The position numbers were made by a program, and so were the translations under genes. DNA of 25,805 bases from CAZAGT01 sp964484515 (lineage in GTDB: Bacteria; Desulfobacterota; DSM-4660; Desulfatiglandales; HGW-15), in NCBI GenBank assembly GCA_964484515.1, contig CAZAGT010000025.1:1-25805 (forward strand), written 5' to 3'. Below, piece by piece: positions 1-8,086 of this stretch. The stretch's first letter is position 1. Every line of letters starts with the position of its first letter. The notes under the pieces were generated by a model. The model saw only the letters and a list, made by a program, of their open reading frames with translations. It made no database searches and was not told the DNA's origin.

Positions 1-142
1 GTAACGTCTCGTTTCTTGAAAGGAGACCCCCATGGCCGGGCGTTTAGGTATTAGAGACCTCATTTCATGAAGTTACGTACGAAAAATCAGGATAGGACCC
101 CCAAGCACTTCTTATCACTGTGGCATAGATGGGTTGCGTGGA
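1..142. other. Window edge, no supported gene
   Basis: This is the stretch downstream of nth. A strong ribosome-binding sequence (AAAGGAG, 19-25) precedes an ATG at 32, but that frame stops after 12 codons (stop at 68-70). It may be the start of a broken gene or chance. I see no terminator with a U-tract for nth, no tRNA and no clear inverted repeat. Confidence 0.4.
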
Positions 143-784
143 CTAGATCGAGTTGGAGGGGCAGAGGTCAAAGACGGGGCAGCGGGTGTGTTCCGGCCTC
201 CTCGCCTTGCAGACGTCTCGGCCGTGATAGATGAGGATGTCCGAAAACCGGCGCCATTGGTCCGACGGAAGGAGTTTCTCGAGGTCTCTTTCAATCTTGT
301 CGGGGTCTTGACGATCTGTGAGGCCTAGGCGATGAGACAGTCGCTTGACGTGCGTATCCACCACGACCCCAGGTACCCCAAAGGTGGCGCCCAGGACCAC
401 GTTGGCCGTCTTACGGCCGACACCGGGCAACGTGATCATCTCCTCCATGGTGCTAGGGACCTTACCCTGAAAGGACTCTATGAGTCTTTGGCTGCAACCT
501 TTGATCGACTTCGCCTTACTCCTGAAAAAGCCCGTTGATCTGATCTGGCGTTCGAGCTCAGATATCGGTGCCCGGACGTAGTCTTGTGGGGACGGATACT
601 TTTTGAAAAGGCGTTCGGTGACCCGATTCACCTGCACGTCGGTGCATTGGGCCGAAAGGATGGTTGCGATAAGGAGTTGAAACGGCGATTTGAACCTAAG
701 GGCCGTTTTCCGGCGCGTGTACAAGGGGTCCAGTCGTTCAAAGATGGTTTTGACTCTGGCCTTCTTCTGCTTTACACTCTCCAT
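143..784 (-). CDS. nth: Endonuclease III (DNA glycosylase/AP lyase)
   Basis: Base-excision repair enzyme that removes oxidised pyrimidines and nicks abasic sites. Counting from the ATG at 784 (213 aa, close to E. coli Nth at 211), the helix-hairpin-helix LPGVGRKTA spans 119-127 with the catalytic Lys at 125, and the catalytic Asp is in VVDTHV (D143). The C-terminal cluster loop reads C192-x6-H199-x2-C202-x5-C208: the second of the four usual [4Fe-4S] cysteines is a histidine (codon CAC on the minus strand). The frame stays open to an ATG at 895 (250 aa) with another ATG at 820. The added residues are Arg/Ser-rich and unlike the family, and no start has a clear Shine-Dalgarno, so the start is uncertain. 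The family is certain. Confidence 0.93.
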   Translation of the reverse strand: MESVKQKKARVKTIFERLDPLYTRRKTALRFKSPFQLLIATILSAQCTDVQVNRVTERLFKKYPSPQDYVRAPISELERQIRSTGFFRSKAKSIKGCSQRLIESFQGKVPSTMEEMITLPGVGRKTANVVLGATFGVPGVVVDTHVKRLSHRLGLTDRQDPDKIERDLEKLLPSDQWRRFSDILIYHGRDVCKARRPEHTRCPVFDLCPSNSI

Positions 785-1006
785 CAGTCGTCCGGGTGTG
801 GGACGCGCTCTCTGCGCCATGATGCGAAGACTCGAGACGCCCTGTGAGCGCACAGCCAAGAGGCTATCCCTCGAAAGAGGATCCAACGTGCTCATCAGGG
901 TCGCATGGAATATACGGAGGAATCAGCACGAGGTCAAGCCGGTGAGATCGATGTCTCTGCGGTCGTCCTATTTTCGTGCGACTCCGCCCCCAGGAAAGGA
1001 TACCCG

Positions 1007-1474
1007 ATGGTCGAGAAGACTGGAATAGAAGCCGTCGATATTGGATTGAAGGAGAGTTTCACGAAGACCGTGACAGAAACGGACACCTATCTCTTTGCCG
1101 GGATTACCGGGGATTTCCATCCCATCCACGTGGATGAAGAATTTGCCAAGAAGACCCGATTCAAGGGTCGGATCGTCCATGGCGCACTGCTCGTAGGTCT
1201 TGTATCCACGGTGATGGCCAAGGTGAACGGACATATTCCACCTCCTGGAGGCGTGTCATATCATTATGATCTCAAATTTGTGGGACCGGTCCGATTTGGT
1301 GACACCATCACCACGGAACTCACCGTGTGCGAGAAAAATCATGAGCGAAACGAGATCGTTCTGGCGGCAACCTGTTCAAANNNNNNNNNNGGTGAACAAG
1401 TACTGGTGGGAAGGACGGTCTTGCGGGTTCCTAAGGATGAGTTGAATCTTGATAGAGCGAAAAGTGCCCGATGA
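1007..1474 (+). CDS. MaoC-like dehydratase, (R)-specific enoyl-CoA hydratase type
   Basis: Single hot-dog-fold protein of about 155 aa, the size of PhaJ-type (R)-enoyl-CoA hydratases. These hydrate trans-2-enoyl-CoA and link beta-oxidation to (R)-3-hydroxyacyl-CoA use. The hydratase-2 signature is visible as AGITGDFHPIHVDEEFA (about 31-47), with the catalytic pair D36 and H41 in D-x4-H spacing. I chose the ATG at 1007 because AGGAAAGGA lies just upstream (992-1000); the frame is open back to 905, but those residues do not resemble the family. Ten Ns at 1381-1390 hide about four residues near the end of the last beta strands. The frame is the same on both sides, so the gene looks intact. The physiological substrate cannot be read from sequence, and no PHA or fatty-acid genes lie nearby. 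Confidence 0.85.
   Translation: MVEKTGIEAVDIGLKESFTKTVTETDTYLFAGITGDFHPIHVDEEFAKKTRFKGRIVHGALLVGLVSTVMAKVNGHIPPPGGVSYHYDLKFVGPVRFGDTITTELTVCEKNHERNEIVLAATCSXXXXGEQVLVGRTVLRVPKDELNLDRAKSAR
1381..1390. other. Assembly gap (10 Ns)
   Basis: A run of exactly ten unknown bases inside the MaoC-like gene. The reading frame before and after is the same if the gap length is correct, and the flanking protein (ending TCS, resuming GEQVLVG) fits the usual end of this family, so the length is probably right or off by a multiple of three. Confidence 0.97.
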
Positions 1475-1490
1475 GGGGGAGTCAAGAAGA

Positions 1491-1513
1491 AGTCACGAGT
1501 GACAAGTCACGAG
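1491..1513. repeat. Short direct repeat AGTCACGAG x2 in intergenic DNA
   Basis: AGTCACGAG occurs at 1491-1499 and again at 1505-1513, followed by CGACGAG. A related string, GTCACGAGCTACAAGC, occurs at about 16511-16526 at the end of the DUF4416 gene, and ACGAGTGAC occurs at about 5827-5835 after amrS. The rest of 1475-1751 shows no gene and no terminator. Confidence 0.5.
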
Positions 1514-1751
1514 CGACGAGACCAAAGAAGACCGGAGTATGTAAAGAAGATGGTCTAAAAGCCGTACTGCGAGGAAATAATTCAATGCCCTGTTCTTAAA
1601 AACGAACGACAGCTTACGGATAACGGACATTGACGTTTTTCCACTCAACGGGGAATCATTCTCTGTATGACATGAATCAATTGAGTCAGTACGTTCCAGG
1701 GGACAATCGAAGGGTGCTTGGCCGCAGGCCCACGAGCGGGGGATCATCCAA

Positions 1752-2519
1752 TTGACAGAAATGGGCGAATGGGGCAAAATTGTTGCGCAGGCTAGAAATG
1801 AGGTTCAATGGAACAAAAAAGGCCGTGCTTTTGGCAGCATCTTGATCTCCCCCATTCTCCTCCTAGTCATCTTATCATCTCTTTTCATTGCTAGTCCTCG
1901 GTTCCTGTGCGCCAGGGAGATAGGGGGGAAGGAGATGGACAAGATGGAGAGTAGTCAATTAGAGGAGCAGGAGGGGCGCTATCTGCTCGAAGTCGCCAGG
2001 AAGACCATTGAAAATCGGCTGTTTAACCGGGAATCGGGAGGCGCGGACGACGCTCTCTTCTCGCCGCGGTTTTCAGAGAGGCGCGGGACCTTCGTGACCC
2101 TCACGATCAACGGCTGTCTCCGAGGCTGCATCGGCCACATCGTTCCGCACGAGTCGCTAATCGAAGGCATCAAGGTGAACGCGATTAATGCCGCATTTCG
2201 CGACCCGCGTTTCGGGCCCTTAACAAAGGCCGAGTGGGACAAGGTGAAGATCGAAATCAGCATCCTGTCCAAGCCGGAACCCTGTCTATACTCCGACGCA
2301 ACAGACCTCCTGAACAAACTGCGGCCTGGCAGAGACGGTGTGATCATCAAGAAAGGGCACGCGCAAGCCACCTTTCTTCCGCAAGTATGGGAACAACTCC
2401 CCGATCGAAAAGAATTCTTGACGCATCTTTGCTCCAAAGCAGGCCTGGACGGAAATGCTTGGAAGAAGGATCGGCTGGAGGTGTCTACGTATCAGGTTCA
2501 GGCCTTTGAGGAAGAATAG
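1752..2519 (+). CDS. amrA: AmmeMemoRadiSam system protein A (AMMECR1 domain)
   Basis: AMMECR1-family protein, recognised by the RGCIGH motif and the flanking pattern FVTLTINGCLRGCIGHI, followed by NAINAAFRDPRFGPL. The biochemical role of the family is not settled; bacterial members are encoded with a Memo-like protein (AmrB) and a radical SAM enzyme (AmrS, present here at 4645). Start choice matters. TTG 1752 or ATG 1761 gives an N-terminal segment with a basic stretch (KKGR), a long hydrophobic core (SILISPILLLVILSSLFIAS) and a small-residue end (FLCA), like a signal peptide or anchor. ATG 1944 has AAGGAG 9 nt upstream and gives a plain 191-aa cytoplasmic protein. I list the long form because such a hydrophobic segment is unlikely by chance. 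The next gene starts 24 nt downstream. Confidence 0.85.
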   Translation: MTEMGEWGKIVAQARNEVQWNKKGRAFGSILISPILLLVILSSLFIASPRFLCAREIGGKEMDKMESSQLEEQEGRYLLEVARKTIENRLFNRESGGADDALFSPRFSERRGTFVTLTINGCLRGCIGHIVPHESLIEGIKVNAINAAFRDPRFGPLTKAEWDKVKIEISILSKPEPCLYSDATDLLNKLRPGRDGVIIKKGHAQATFLPQVWEQLPDRKEFLTHLCSKAGLDGNAWKKDRLEVSTYQVQAFEEE

Positions 2520-2543
2520 CCCTCCTCTCGGAGGCCGCCACCC

Positions 2544-4643
2544 GTGAGTCTTAGGCGTCTTGTCATATGGTCCATCATCGGCACCGGCGTTTCTTCCATC
2601 ACCGTTCAACTCCTCACCATTCGAGAGTTCCTCTCCCAATTCCAGGGCAATGAGATCACGATCTCTCTGGCCCTCTTCTGCTGGCTCTTCTTGACCGGCA
2701 TTGGAAGCTTGGTCGCCAGATTGGCGCGAAGAACCACCCCCACGACGTATGCCCTCCTGAACGTCTTGATTGCTACCTGGCCGTTGCTCCAGATCGTGGC
2801 CATCAGAACGTTTCGCGATAGGGCCTTCGCCCACGGTACGGCCCCGGATTTTTACGCGATCTTCTTCTACATCCTGTCGACGACGGCGCCCTATTGTATC
2901 CTGGTCGGATTCGCACTCCCCTATGCCTTGCAGGTACTCAAGGTGCGCGGGTGCCAATTCACGGCCGGTGATCTCTATGTCAACGACAGCATTGGTGATA
3001 TCGCGGGCGGGATTCTTTTCAGCTTTGTCCTCGTCTACTGGGTGAAGCCGTTCATGGCCATTGCCATCACCTCTGGCCTCTTGATCATTGCCTCCTTCCT
3101 TATCCTCTTCACCTCACGCAGAGCTCTCGCCTTGGTACCAACCATTTTGGCGGCCCTCATCTTTTACGTCTTAGCCCTCAATGGGCGTTTCGAGGAATCC
3201 ACTCTGGCAGGCCAGTACGGTGATATCCGTCGTTATCTGGAATCTCCGTATGGCAGGGTTGTCATCACGACGGAGGGTCCGCAACGCACCTTTTGGGAAT
3301 CCGGCGTGCCGCTTTACTCGGATGCCAATGTCGTCAGGAGCGAAGAGAAGATCCACTACCCTCTTAGTCAGCTCGATAGTGCTCGAAACGTGCTTCTCAT
3401 ATCTGGCGGTCTCGGAGAGACCGTTGGTGAGGTAGCTAAATACCATCCCGACCGTGTCGATTACGTGGAGCTCGATCCCTTTATCACCACTGCGGCCCAA
3501 GAGTTGGGTTTGATCGAAGATTACCCGTTTCTTGAAATCATCAACACGGACGGAAGGGATTATGTCCGGAAGACGACGAGAAGATATGACGCCATCATCA
3601 TGGATCTGCCCGAACCTGATACCTTCCAGGTAAACCGATTCTATACGAGCGAGTTTTTTGGTCTCTGCAAGCAAATCATGACGAGCGAAGGCGTTCTATC
3701 CTTTGGCCTGCAGTCTTCACCCAACTATATAAGCGAGGTCCGGGCCAAGAAGCTCGCAACGATTTACCATACGGCCAGACAGCACTTCAGGAACGTGATT
3801 GCCATTCCGGGTGAGGAGGTTATCTTCCTTTGTCGGGATGGCCGGCTCTGGACCGATATCCCCTTAAGGTTGACTACAAAGGGGATTGAAACAGCCTACA
3901 TCGAAGGTTTCTATTATGGGAATGTGACCGCGGAGAGGATAGATGCCCTCAAGGGGGACCTGAGCCGCAGGACGAGCTTGAATGAAGATCTCGAACCCCG
4001 ACTCATGAGCCTGGTGTTTCGAGAGTGGTTCCAGATGCACGGTACCTCACCGCGGACGTTTCTGATCGTCTTCTGCTGTCTGACGATCCTCTATGTCGCG
4101 TTGATGCGCAGGGAGGAGTACGTCCTCTTCGCAACCGGACTCGTCACCATGGGTATCGAAATGCTTGTCGTGATCAGCTTTCAGATTATCTTCGGCTACA
4201 TCTATCTGAAGATCGGAGCAGTAGTGACGGCTTTCCTAATGGGCCTGCTGCCCGGATCGATCCTTGGAAACCGGTCAAAGGCGACACCCTGGCAGGGGTT
4301 GATTAGATCGGACATGGCGCTCCTCGCGCTAGTCGTCCTGTTCCTGCTTTGGATTTCTCTGTTTGGAGGAGAACCCCATCCAACTCACTTCCTGGCATAC
4401 TGTTTCGTCTTTTCCTTTTTTTGCGGGTATCAATTCCCGATGGCGATTCGTATGATCGGAGAGGAACGCAGTCCCGCAGCTGGTTGCCTGGCTGCGGATC
4501 TTGCGGGGGCGGCGGTTGGCACGCTCGTCACGGGAGCGTTGTTGATACCTCTTTGGGGTATGAAGGCTGCGATTATTTTTTTGATCCTCACCAAGATTTC
4601 TAGTAATATAATAATTTTATTAGGAAAAAGAGAGGCAAGCTAA
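2544..4643 (+). CDS. Polytopic membrane protein with spermidine-synthase-like domain
   Basis: 699-aa protein with about seven membrane helices (roughly 8-215), a soluble Rossmann methyltransferase/aminopropyltransferase-like domain (about 230-470) and about seven more helices (490-695). The soluble part has the nucleotide-binding loop LLISGGLGETVGEV, the acidic strand end VDYVELDP, and MDLPEPDTFQVNRFYT, which corresponds to the catalytic loop of SpeE. The canonical GGGDGG loop and DxxDP are altered (GGLGET; DLPEP), so true spermidine synthesis is doubtful. The two membrane blocks look duplicated: each has a basic loop, then an A-x-L-x-x-x-D/N-x-x-G-x-x-x-G helix. GTG start, GGAGG at 2530-2534. 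Its stop is 1 nt before the amrS start, indicating co-translation with amrS. Confidence 0.82.
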   Translation: MSLRRLVIWSIIGTGVSSITVQLLTIREFLSQFQGNEITISLALFCWLFLTGIGSLVARLARRTTPTTYALLNVLIATWPLLQIVAIRTFRDRAFAHGTAPDFYAIFFYILSTTAPYCILVGFALPYALQVLKVRGCQFTAGDLYVNDSIGDIAGGILFSFVLVYWVKPFMAIAITSGLLIIASFLILFTSRRALALVPTILAALIFYVLALNGRFEESTLAGQYGDIRRYLESPYGRVVITTEGPQRTFWESGVPLYSDANVVRSEEKIHYPLSQLDSARNVLLISGGLGETVGEVAKYHPDRVDYVELDPFITTAAQELGLIEDYPFLEIINTDGRDYVRKTTRRYDAIIMDLPEPDTFQVNRFYTSEFFGLCKQIMTSEGVLSFGLQSSPNYISEVRAKKLATIYHTARQHFRNVIAIPGEEVIFLCRDGRLWTDIPLRLTTKGIETAYIEGFYYGNVTAERIDALKGDLSRRTSLNEDLEPRLMSLVFREWFQMHGTSPRTFLIVFCCLTILYVALMRREEYVLFATGLVTMGIEMLVVISFQIIFGYIYLKIGAVVTAFLMGLLPGSILGNRSKATPWQGLIRSDMALLALVVLFLLWISLFGGEPHPTHFLAYCFVFSFFCGYQFPMAIRMIGEERSPAAGCLAADLAGAAVGTLVTGALLIPLWGMKAAIIFLILTKISSNIIILLGKREAS

Positions 4644-4644
4644 G

Positions 4645-5823
4645 ATGCGTGGCTCGATGACCCGAAAAGAATTTTTGCAGTCGGCAGGGATCGGCCTTTC
4701 GGCCCTTTTTTGTGCGAGTCAAGGCTACGGACTCCCAAGCAACGCGCGCGACAAATGTGAAAGTGTCGCGGGCCACATATTCCGCAAGGACGGGCCCGCC
4801 AAGGCCTGGAAATGGTCTATTGAGGCCTTTGATTACGCCTCCGACGGCAACCAGGTGCAGTGTTCGATTTGCCCGAATCGATGCATCCTGGCGCCCGGCG
4901 ACCGGAGCGTATGCCGGTCCAAGGTCAATATCGACGGTAAGCTGTACTCGCTGGCGTACGGAAACCCCTGTGCCGTACACGTGGATCCCATTGAGAAGAA
5001 GCCCCTTAACCATTTCTATCCCTCCACGCCCATCTTGTCTATAGCGACCACGGGCTGTAATTTCAGGTGCCTCAATTGCCAGAACTATGAGATTTCGCAG
5101 CAGAGGCCGGAAGACGTTCGCTTTAGTGAGCTCTTTCCCGCGGACGTTGTGCGAACAGCCACGGAAAAGGCGATCCCTTCGATTGCCTTTACCTACTCGG
5201 AGGCCATCACTTATTATGAGTACACCTTTGATACGGCCAAAAAAGGGCGGACGGCTGGGCTGAAGAACGTTCTAGTATCAAACGGTTATATCAACCGGGA
5301 TCCCCTCCTGAGGCTTTGCAGCTACCTGGACGGGGCCAATATCAATCTGAAGTCCTTTGATGACCGTATCTACCGATGTCTAAACGGGGGGACCTTACAG
5401 CCGGTCCTCAACACCTTCAAGACATTGCATCAGCAGGGTGTCTGGTTTGAGATGACCACCCTCGTTGTCCCGACCTACGTGGATGACCCTGAAATGGTGA
5501 AACGGATGTGTGGGTGGATCTTGAAAGAGCTTGGTCCGGACTATCCCCTCCACTTCCTCCGATTCTTTCCACAATACAAACTCAAGCGGCTGCCTCCGAC
5601 CCCGGTTGCAACGCTTGAACAACTGCGAGATGTGGCCTTGACAGAGGGGATTCACTATGTCTACCTCGGCAACGTCCCCAAGCATAAGGGGTGCCATACC
5701 TATTGTCACAACTGCGGCAACCTTCTCATCGAGAGAAACGGGTACCTATTGGCCCAAAACCATATTAAGGATGGGCGTTGTGAGTTCTGCCGGACGTTGA
5801 TCCCCGGACGATGGTCTGCTTAA
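4645..5823 (+). CDS. amrS: AmmeMemoRadiSam system radical SAM enzyme
   Basis: 392-aa radical SAM protein of the AmrS family. The CxxxCxxC triad that binds the SAM-reducing [4Fe-4S] cluster is C138/C142/C145 in GCNFRCLNCQNYEIS. A second Cys group precedes it (C73, C76, C80, C90), and a third lies at the C-terminus (C350, C354, C357, C379, C382), probably metal or auxiliary cluster ligands. The N-terminus TRKEFLQSAGIGLSALF resembles a Tat signal (twin basic residues, FL, then a mildly hydrophobic stretch), with RK in place of RR. The start is 1 nt after the preceding stop, so it is translated with the spermidine-synthase-like gene; amrA is upstream in the same operon. The substrate is unknown. 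A Memo (AmrB) gene is not in the window. Confidence 0.9.
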   Translation: MRGSMTRKEFLQSAGIGLSALFCASQGYGLPSNARDKCESVAGHIFRKDGPAKAWKWSIEAFDYASDGNQVQCSICPNRCILAPGDRSVCRSKVNIDGKLYSLAYGNPCAVHVDPIEKKPLNHFYPSTPILSIATTGCNFRCLNCQNYEISQQRPEDVRFSELFPADVVRTATEKAIPSIAFTYSEAITYYEYTFDTAKKGRTAGLKNVLVSNGYINRDPLLRLCSYLDGANINLKSFDDRIYRCLNGGTLQPVLNTFKTLHQQGVWFEMTTLVVPTYVDDPEMVKRMCGWILKELGPDYPLHFLRFFPQYKLKRLPPTPVATLEQLRDVALTEGIHYVYLGNVPKHKGCHTYCHNCGNLLIERNGYLLAQNHIKDGRCEFCRTLIPGRWSA

Positions 5824-5899
5824 CGGGACGAGTGACCAAGGGGTATTGAGTGATTTTGGCGTGTGAAAACGAAGACGTTGAGGATACATCTTTGATCTG

Positions 5900-7096
5900 A
5901 TGAAAGATTGGAAGTATCAAAAAATCTTTGCTGACCTGCTTCTCCACCGCCGAAGATTTGTTCTTCTGACGATTGCGCTGTTTCTCATTTACACCGTCAG
6001 CTTTGTCATCTTTGACCAGGTGGTGGCCAATGAGCAGAGGTATTTCCTCTTTGCGTTCGGTCTGGTGGTGTCCAGTCTCTTCTTCTCCTGGCTCCTTGGC
6101 GGTAAGGCCACCTTCGTCTATGTCACTTTTTTCAGTCTCTTTTTCACGTTCATTTACTCCAAGCCCCTGTTCCCGAAAGGGACATTGTACGCGAGTCTTT
6201 TTCTGGGGCGCGCCTTTTTGACCATCTCTATCAGCTTTTTGCTCTTGATGGTCTTCATGATCTTCAAGAAATCTCCGGCGGACGAGGCCAGGGAGAGACT
6301 GGCGCTTGAGACCAAAGAGGAGCGGGAGAAGGCCCGATTACTTGAGTTTCTGGTCACCGAGAAGAAAATCACGGAAGATGTCGTGGCCCAATCGAACTAT
6401 GCCAAGGACGAGCTCCTTTTTTTGCAGGGCACTTGGCGTTCACAGATTCATAATATTATCAATGACCTGCCGGAAAAGCAGGAAGACGAGATCTATAAGC
6501 AAATCATCGAGCCGTTTCAGGAAGCAATCTTGACCCATCTTAAGGGCCTCGAGAAGAAGCTGACCTTCGATCCGGTGAGCGTGGAGATAAAGGATCTGGC
6601 CGAGGCGATTGAACTCGAGCTTGGGCGTGACATGATACCCCTTCGGGAGAGATACGACCTCGCTTTTCGGGTGGCGCCGTCGAATGGTCTTCAGGGCAGG
6701 AAGATCACGTGCGATCCTATGAAAGTCGTTGAGATTATAAGAAATCTGATAAAGAATGCGCAAAGGGCGATCGAACTTAAACAGATCCAACTGATGAGGC
6801 AGGACTTTAAGGCCTATCACGATTTCAAGCCCTATCTGGCCGTTGCCTTGAAGGGCAATGACGGAAGGCTCACGCTTGAGGTTACGGACAACGGCGGGGG
6901 CCTGCCCGACGAATACCTTGACAAGGTCTTCAAGGAGCCCCTTCCGTCGTCAAAACGGGAGGGTTACGGGCTCGGGACGACTTTTGTCAAGTTCTTCTCG
7001 GATCGGATGGGGTTTGCCATACTAGGTGAAAATGTCGTCACCCAGCACGGCAGAGGATTTCGTGTAAGCTTGACGGTCCCCTTTGAAAAGGGGTGA
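5900..7096 (+). CDS. Membrane sensor histidine kinase-like protein
   Basis: 398-aa protein with four membrane helices (about 18-38, 48-68, 70-88, 95-122) and almost no periplasmic domain, similar in layout to KdpD-type DUF4118 sensors. A charged coiled-coil stalk follows (125-165), then a HATPase_c domain: N box EIIRNLIKNAQRAIE (278-292), G1 box DNGGGLP (330-336), G2 box GYGLGTTFVK (355-364). A standard HisKA H box (HExR or HELR) is absent; the best phospho-acceptor candidate is H184 in SQIHNIINDL. It precedes a response regulator (7175) and gspAB on the same strand, so it probably forms a two-component pair with that regulator. The Shine-Dalgarno is weak (GAGGA about 16 nt upstream). Confidence 0.85.
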   Translation: MKDWKYQKIFADLLLHRRRFVLLTIALFLIYTVSFVIFDQVVANEQRYFLFAFGLVVSSLFFSWLLGGKATFVYVTFFSLFFTFIYSKPLFPKGTLYASLFLGRAFLTISISFLLLMVFMIFKKSPADEARERLALETKEEREKARLLEFLVTEKKITEDVVAQSNYAKDELLFLQGTWRSQIHNIINDLPEKQEDEIYKQIIEPFQEAILTHLKGLEKKLTFDPVSVEIKDLAEAIELELGRDMIPLRERYDLAFRVAPSNGLQGRKITCDPMKVVEIIRNLIKNAQRAIELKQIQLMRQDFKAYHDFKPYLAVALKGNDGRLTLEVTDNGGGLPDEYLDKVFKEPLPSSKREGYGLGTTFVKFFSDRMGFAILGENVVTQHGRGFRVSLTVPFEKG

Positions 7097-7104
7097 TAGG
7101 GGGC

Positions 7105-7141
7105 GCACCGTTCACGTGGCTTCGGAGGGCGGTGCCGTTTT
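7105..7141 (+). terminator. Possible hairpin/attenuator between kinase and regulator genes
   Basis: GCACCG (7105-7110) pairs with CGGTGC (7130-7135) and is followed by CGTTTT. The loop is 19 nt and the U-tract has only four bases, so it could at most be a partial terminator reducing transcription into the response regulator and gspAB. Weak call. Confidence 0.25.
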
Positions 7142-7174
7142 GCAGCCATCTACCCCGAGGAGTTGTCGTTAGAC

Positions 7175-8086
7175 ATGAGGAAGCAGTATTCTGTCGTCTT
7201 GGTTGACGATGAGCAAAAAGTCCATCATACTATCAGATTATATCTGGAGCGAAATAACGCGCTCAAAGACTTGAAGTCCTTCTATACCCCCGTTGAGCTC
7301 CTTGAGTATCTGAAGACCACCTCAGAAGCCATTGATCTGATCCTGCTGGATATCCATTTCAAGAATTCCGGGCTTTCGGGTTTAGAGGCCATCCCGTTTA
7401 TCCGGGATGAATACCCCTATATACCGATCATCCTGCTCACGGGAATGGACTCGGAGGCTATCAGGGAGGCTGAGAGTTTCAGCAACACGTACTTTATTCC
7501 CAAACCGGTGAACAGCGGTCAGCTGATCAAGATGATTAGCTTCTATGTAGGGCGGAGCGAGCACGCCGCAAATCAGCTACGCGAACTCGAGACCAAGATC
7601 GGGGAACACCTCGATTACCAGGCCCTTTTAGAGGAGGAAGTCAAGCGGGTTGAAGAGGACCGTGACGAAATAAGGAGGCGACTCGACAGCAGCAACGAGA
7701 TCAAGGCGTTCGAAAACGTCAAGACGATCATAAGCAGCATCCTCAAGAATTCAGAGGTGACCGATTATGCCATTGAGGATCTTGAAGACGTTTATTTCAA
7801 GCGGAACGAGCTATTCAACGGCCTGGTCGACGGACTGATTCGATTCGATCAGGACCCGATGTCCAGACCGGGGAGCAATATCCACAAATACCAGGGCGTT
7901 GAGGATGTGTACTCGGTAAGACTATCGCGTAAGGCGAGGTTATACCTGTATAAGGGCCCGAACACGGCGAAGCGCCGCATCCTGAGACTCGACGTGAGAC
8001 ACGATTCAGCGACGATCGAACATTGGCTCAAAATCCATTACAGGCATTACGCTGATCCCAAACCGGGAAGGGGGGGGCCGAAGTAG
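7175..8086 (+). CDS. Response regulator with coiled coil and RelE/ParE-like C-terminal domain
   Basis: 303 aa from the ATG at 7175. The receiver domain occupies about 4-125, with acidic pocket D11/D12 (VLVDDE), phospho-acceptor D59 (LLLDIH), T89 and K110 (FIPKP). A coiled coil follows (about 132-175), then a helical segment. The last about 70 residues look like the RelE/YoeB/HigB toxin fold: helices ending GLIRFDQDPMSRPG, then YSVRLSRKARLYL, RRILRLDVRHD. R255 and H276 fall where YoeB-type toxins have the Arg of HRL and the C-terminal His. No DNA-binding domain is visible. GAGGAG at 7157-7162 is 12 nt before this ATG and only 0-1 nt from a TTG at 7163, so ATG is preferred. The stop codon directly abuts the gspA ATG. 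The RelE assignment rests on pattern, not on a search. Confidence 0.8.
   Translation: MRKQYSVVLVDDEQKVHHTIRLYLERNNALKDLKSFYTPVELLEYLKTTSEAIDLILLDIHFKNSGLSGLEAIPFIRDEYPYIPIILLTGMDSEAIREAESFSNTYFIPKPVNSGQLIKMISFYVGRSEHAANQLRELETKIGEHLDYQALLEEEVKRVEEDRDEIRRRLDSSNEIKAFENVKTIISSILKNSEVTDYAIEDLEDVYFKRNELFNGLVDGLIRFDQDPMSRPGSNIHKYQGVEDVYSVRLSRKARLYLYKGPNTAKRRILRLDVRHDSATIEHWLKIHYRHYADPKPGRGGPK

Noticed and set aside
32..70. 12-codon frame with a strong ribosome-binding site at the window start
   Set aside because: Too short to support as a gene; kept only as a note in the edge feature.
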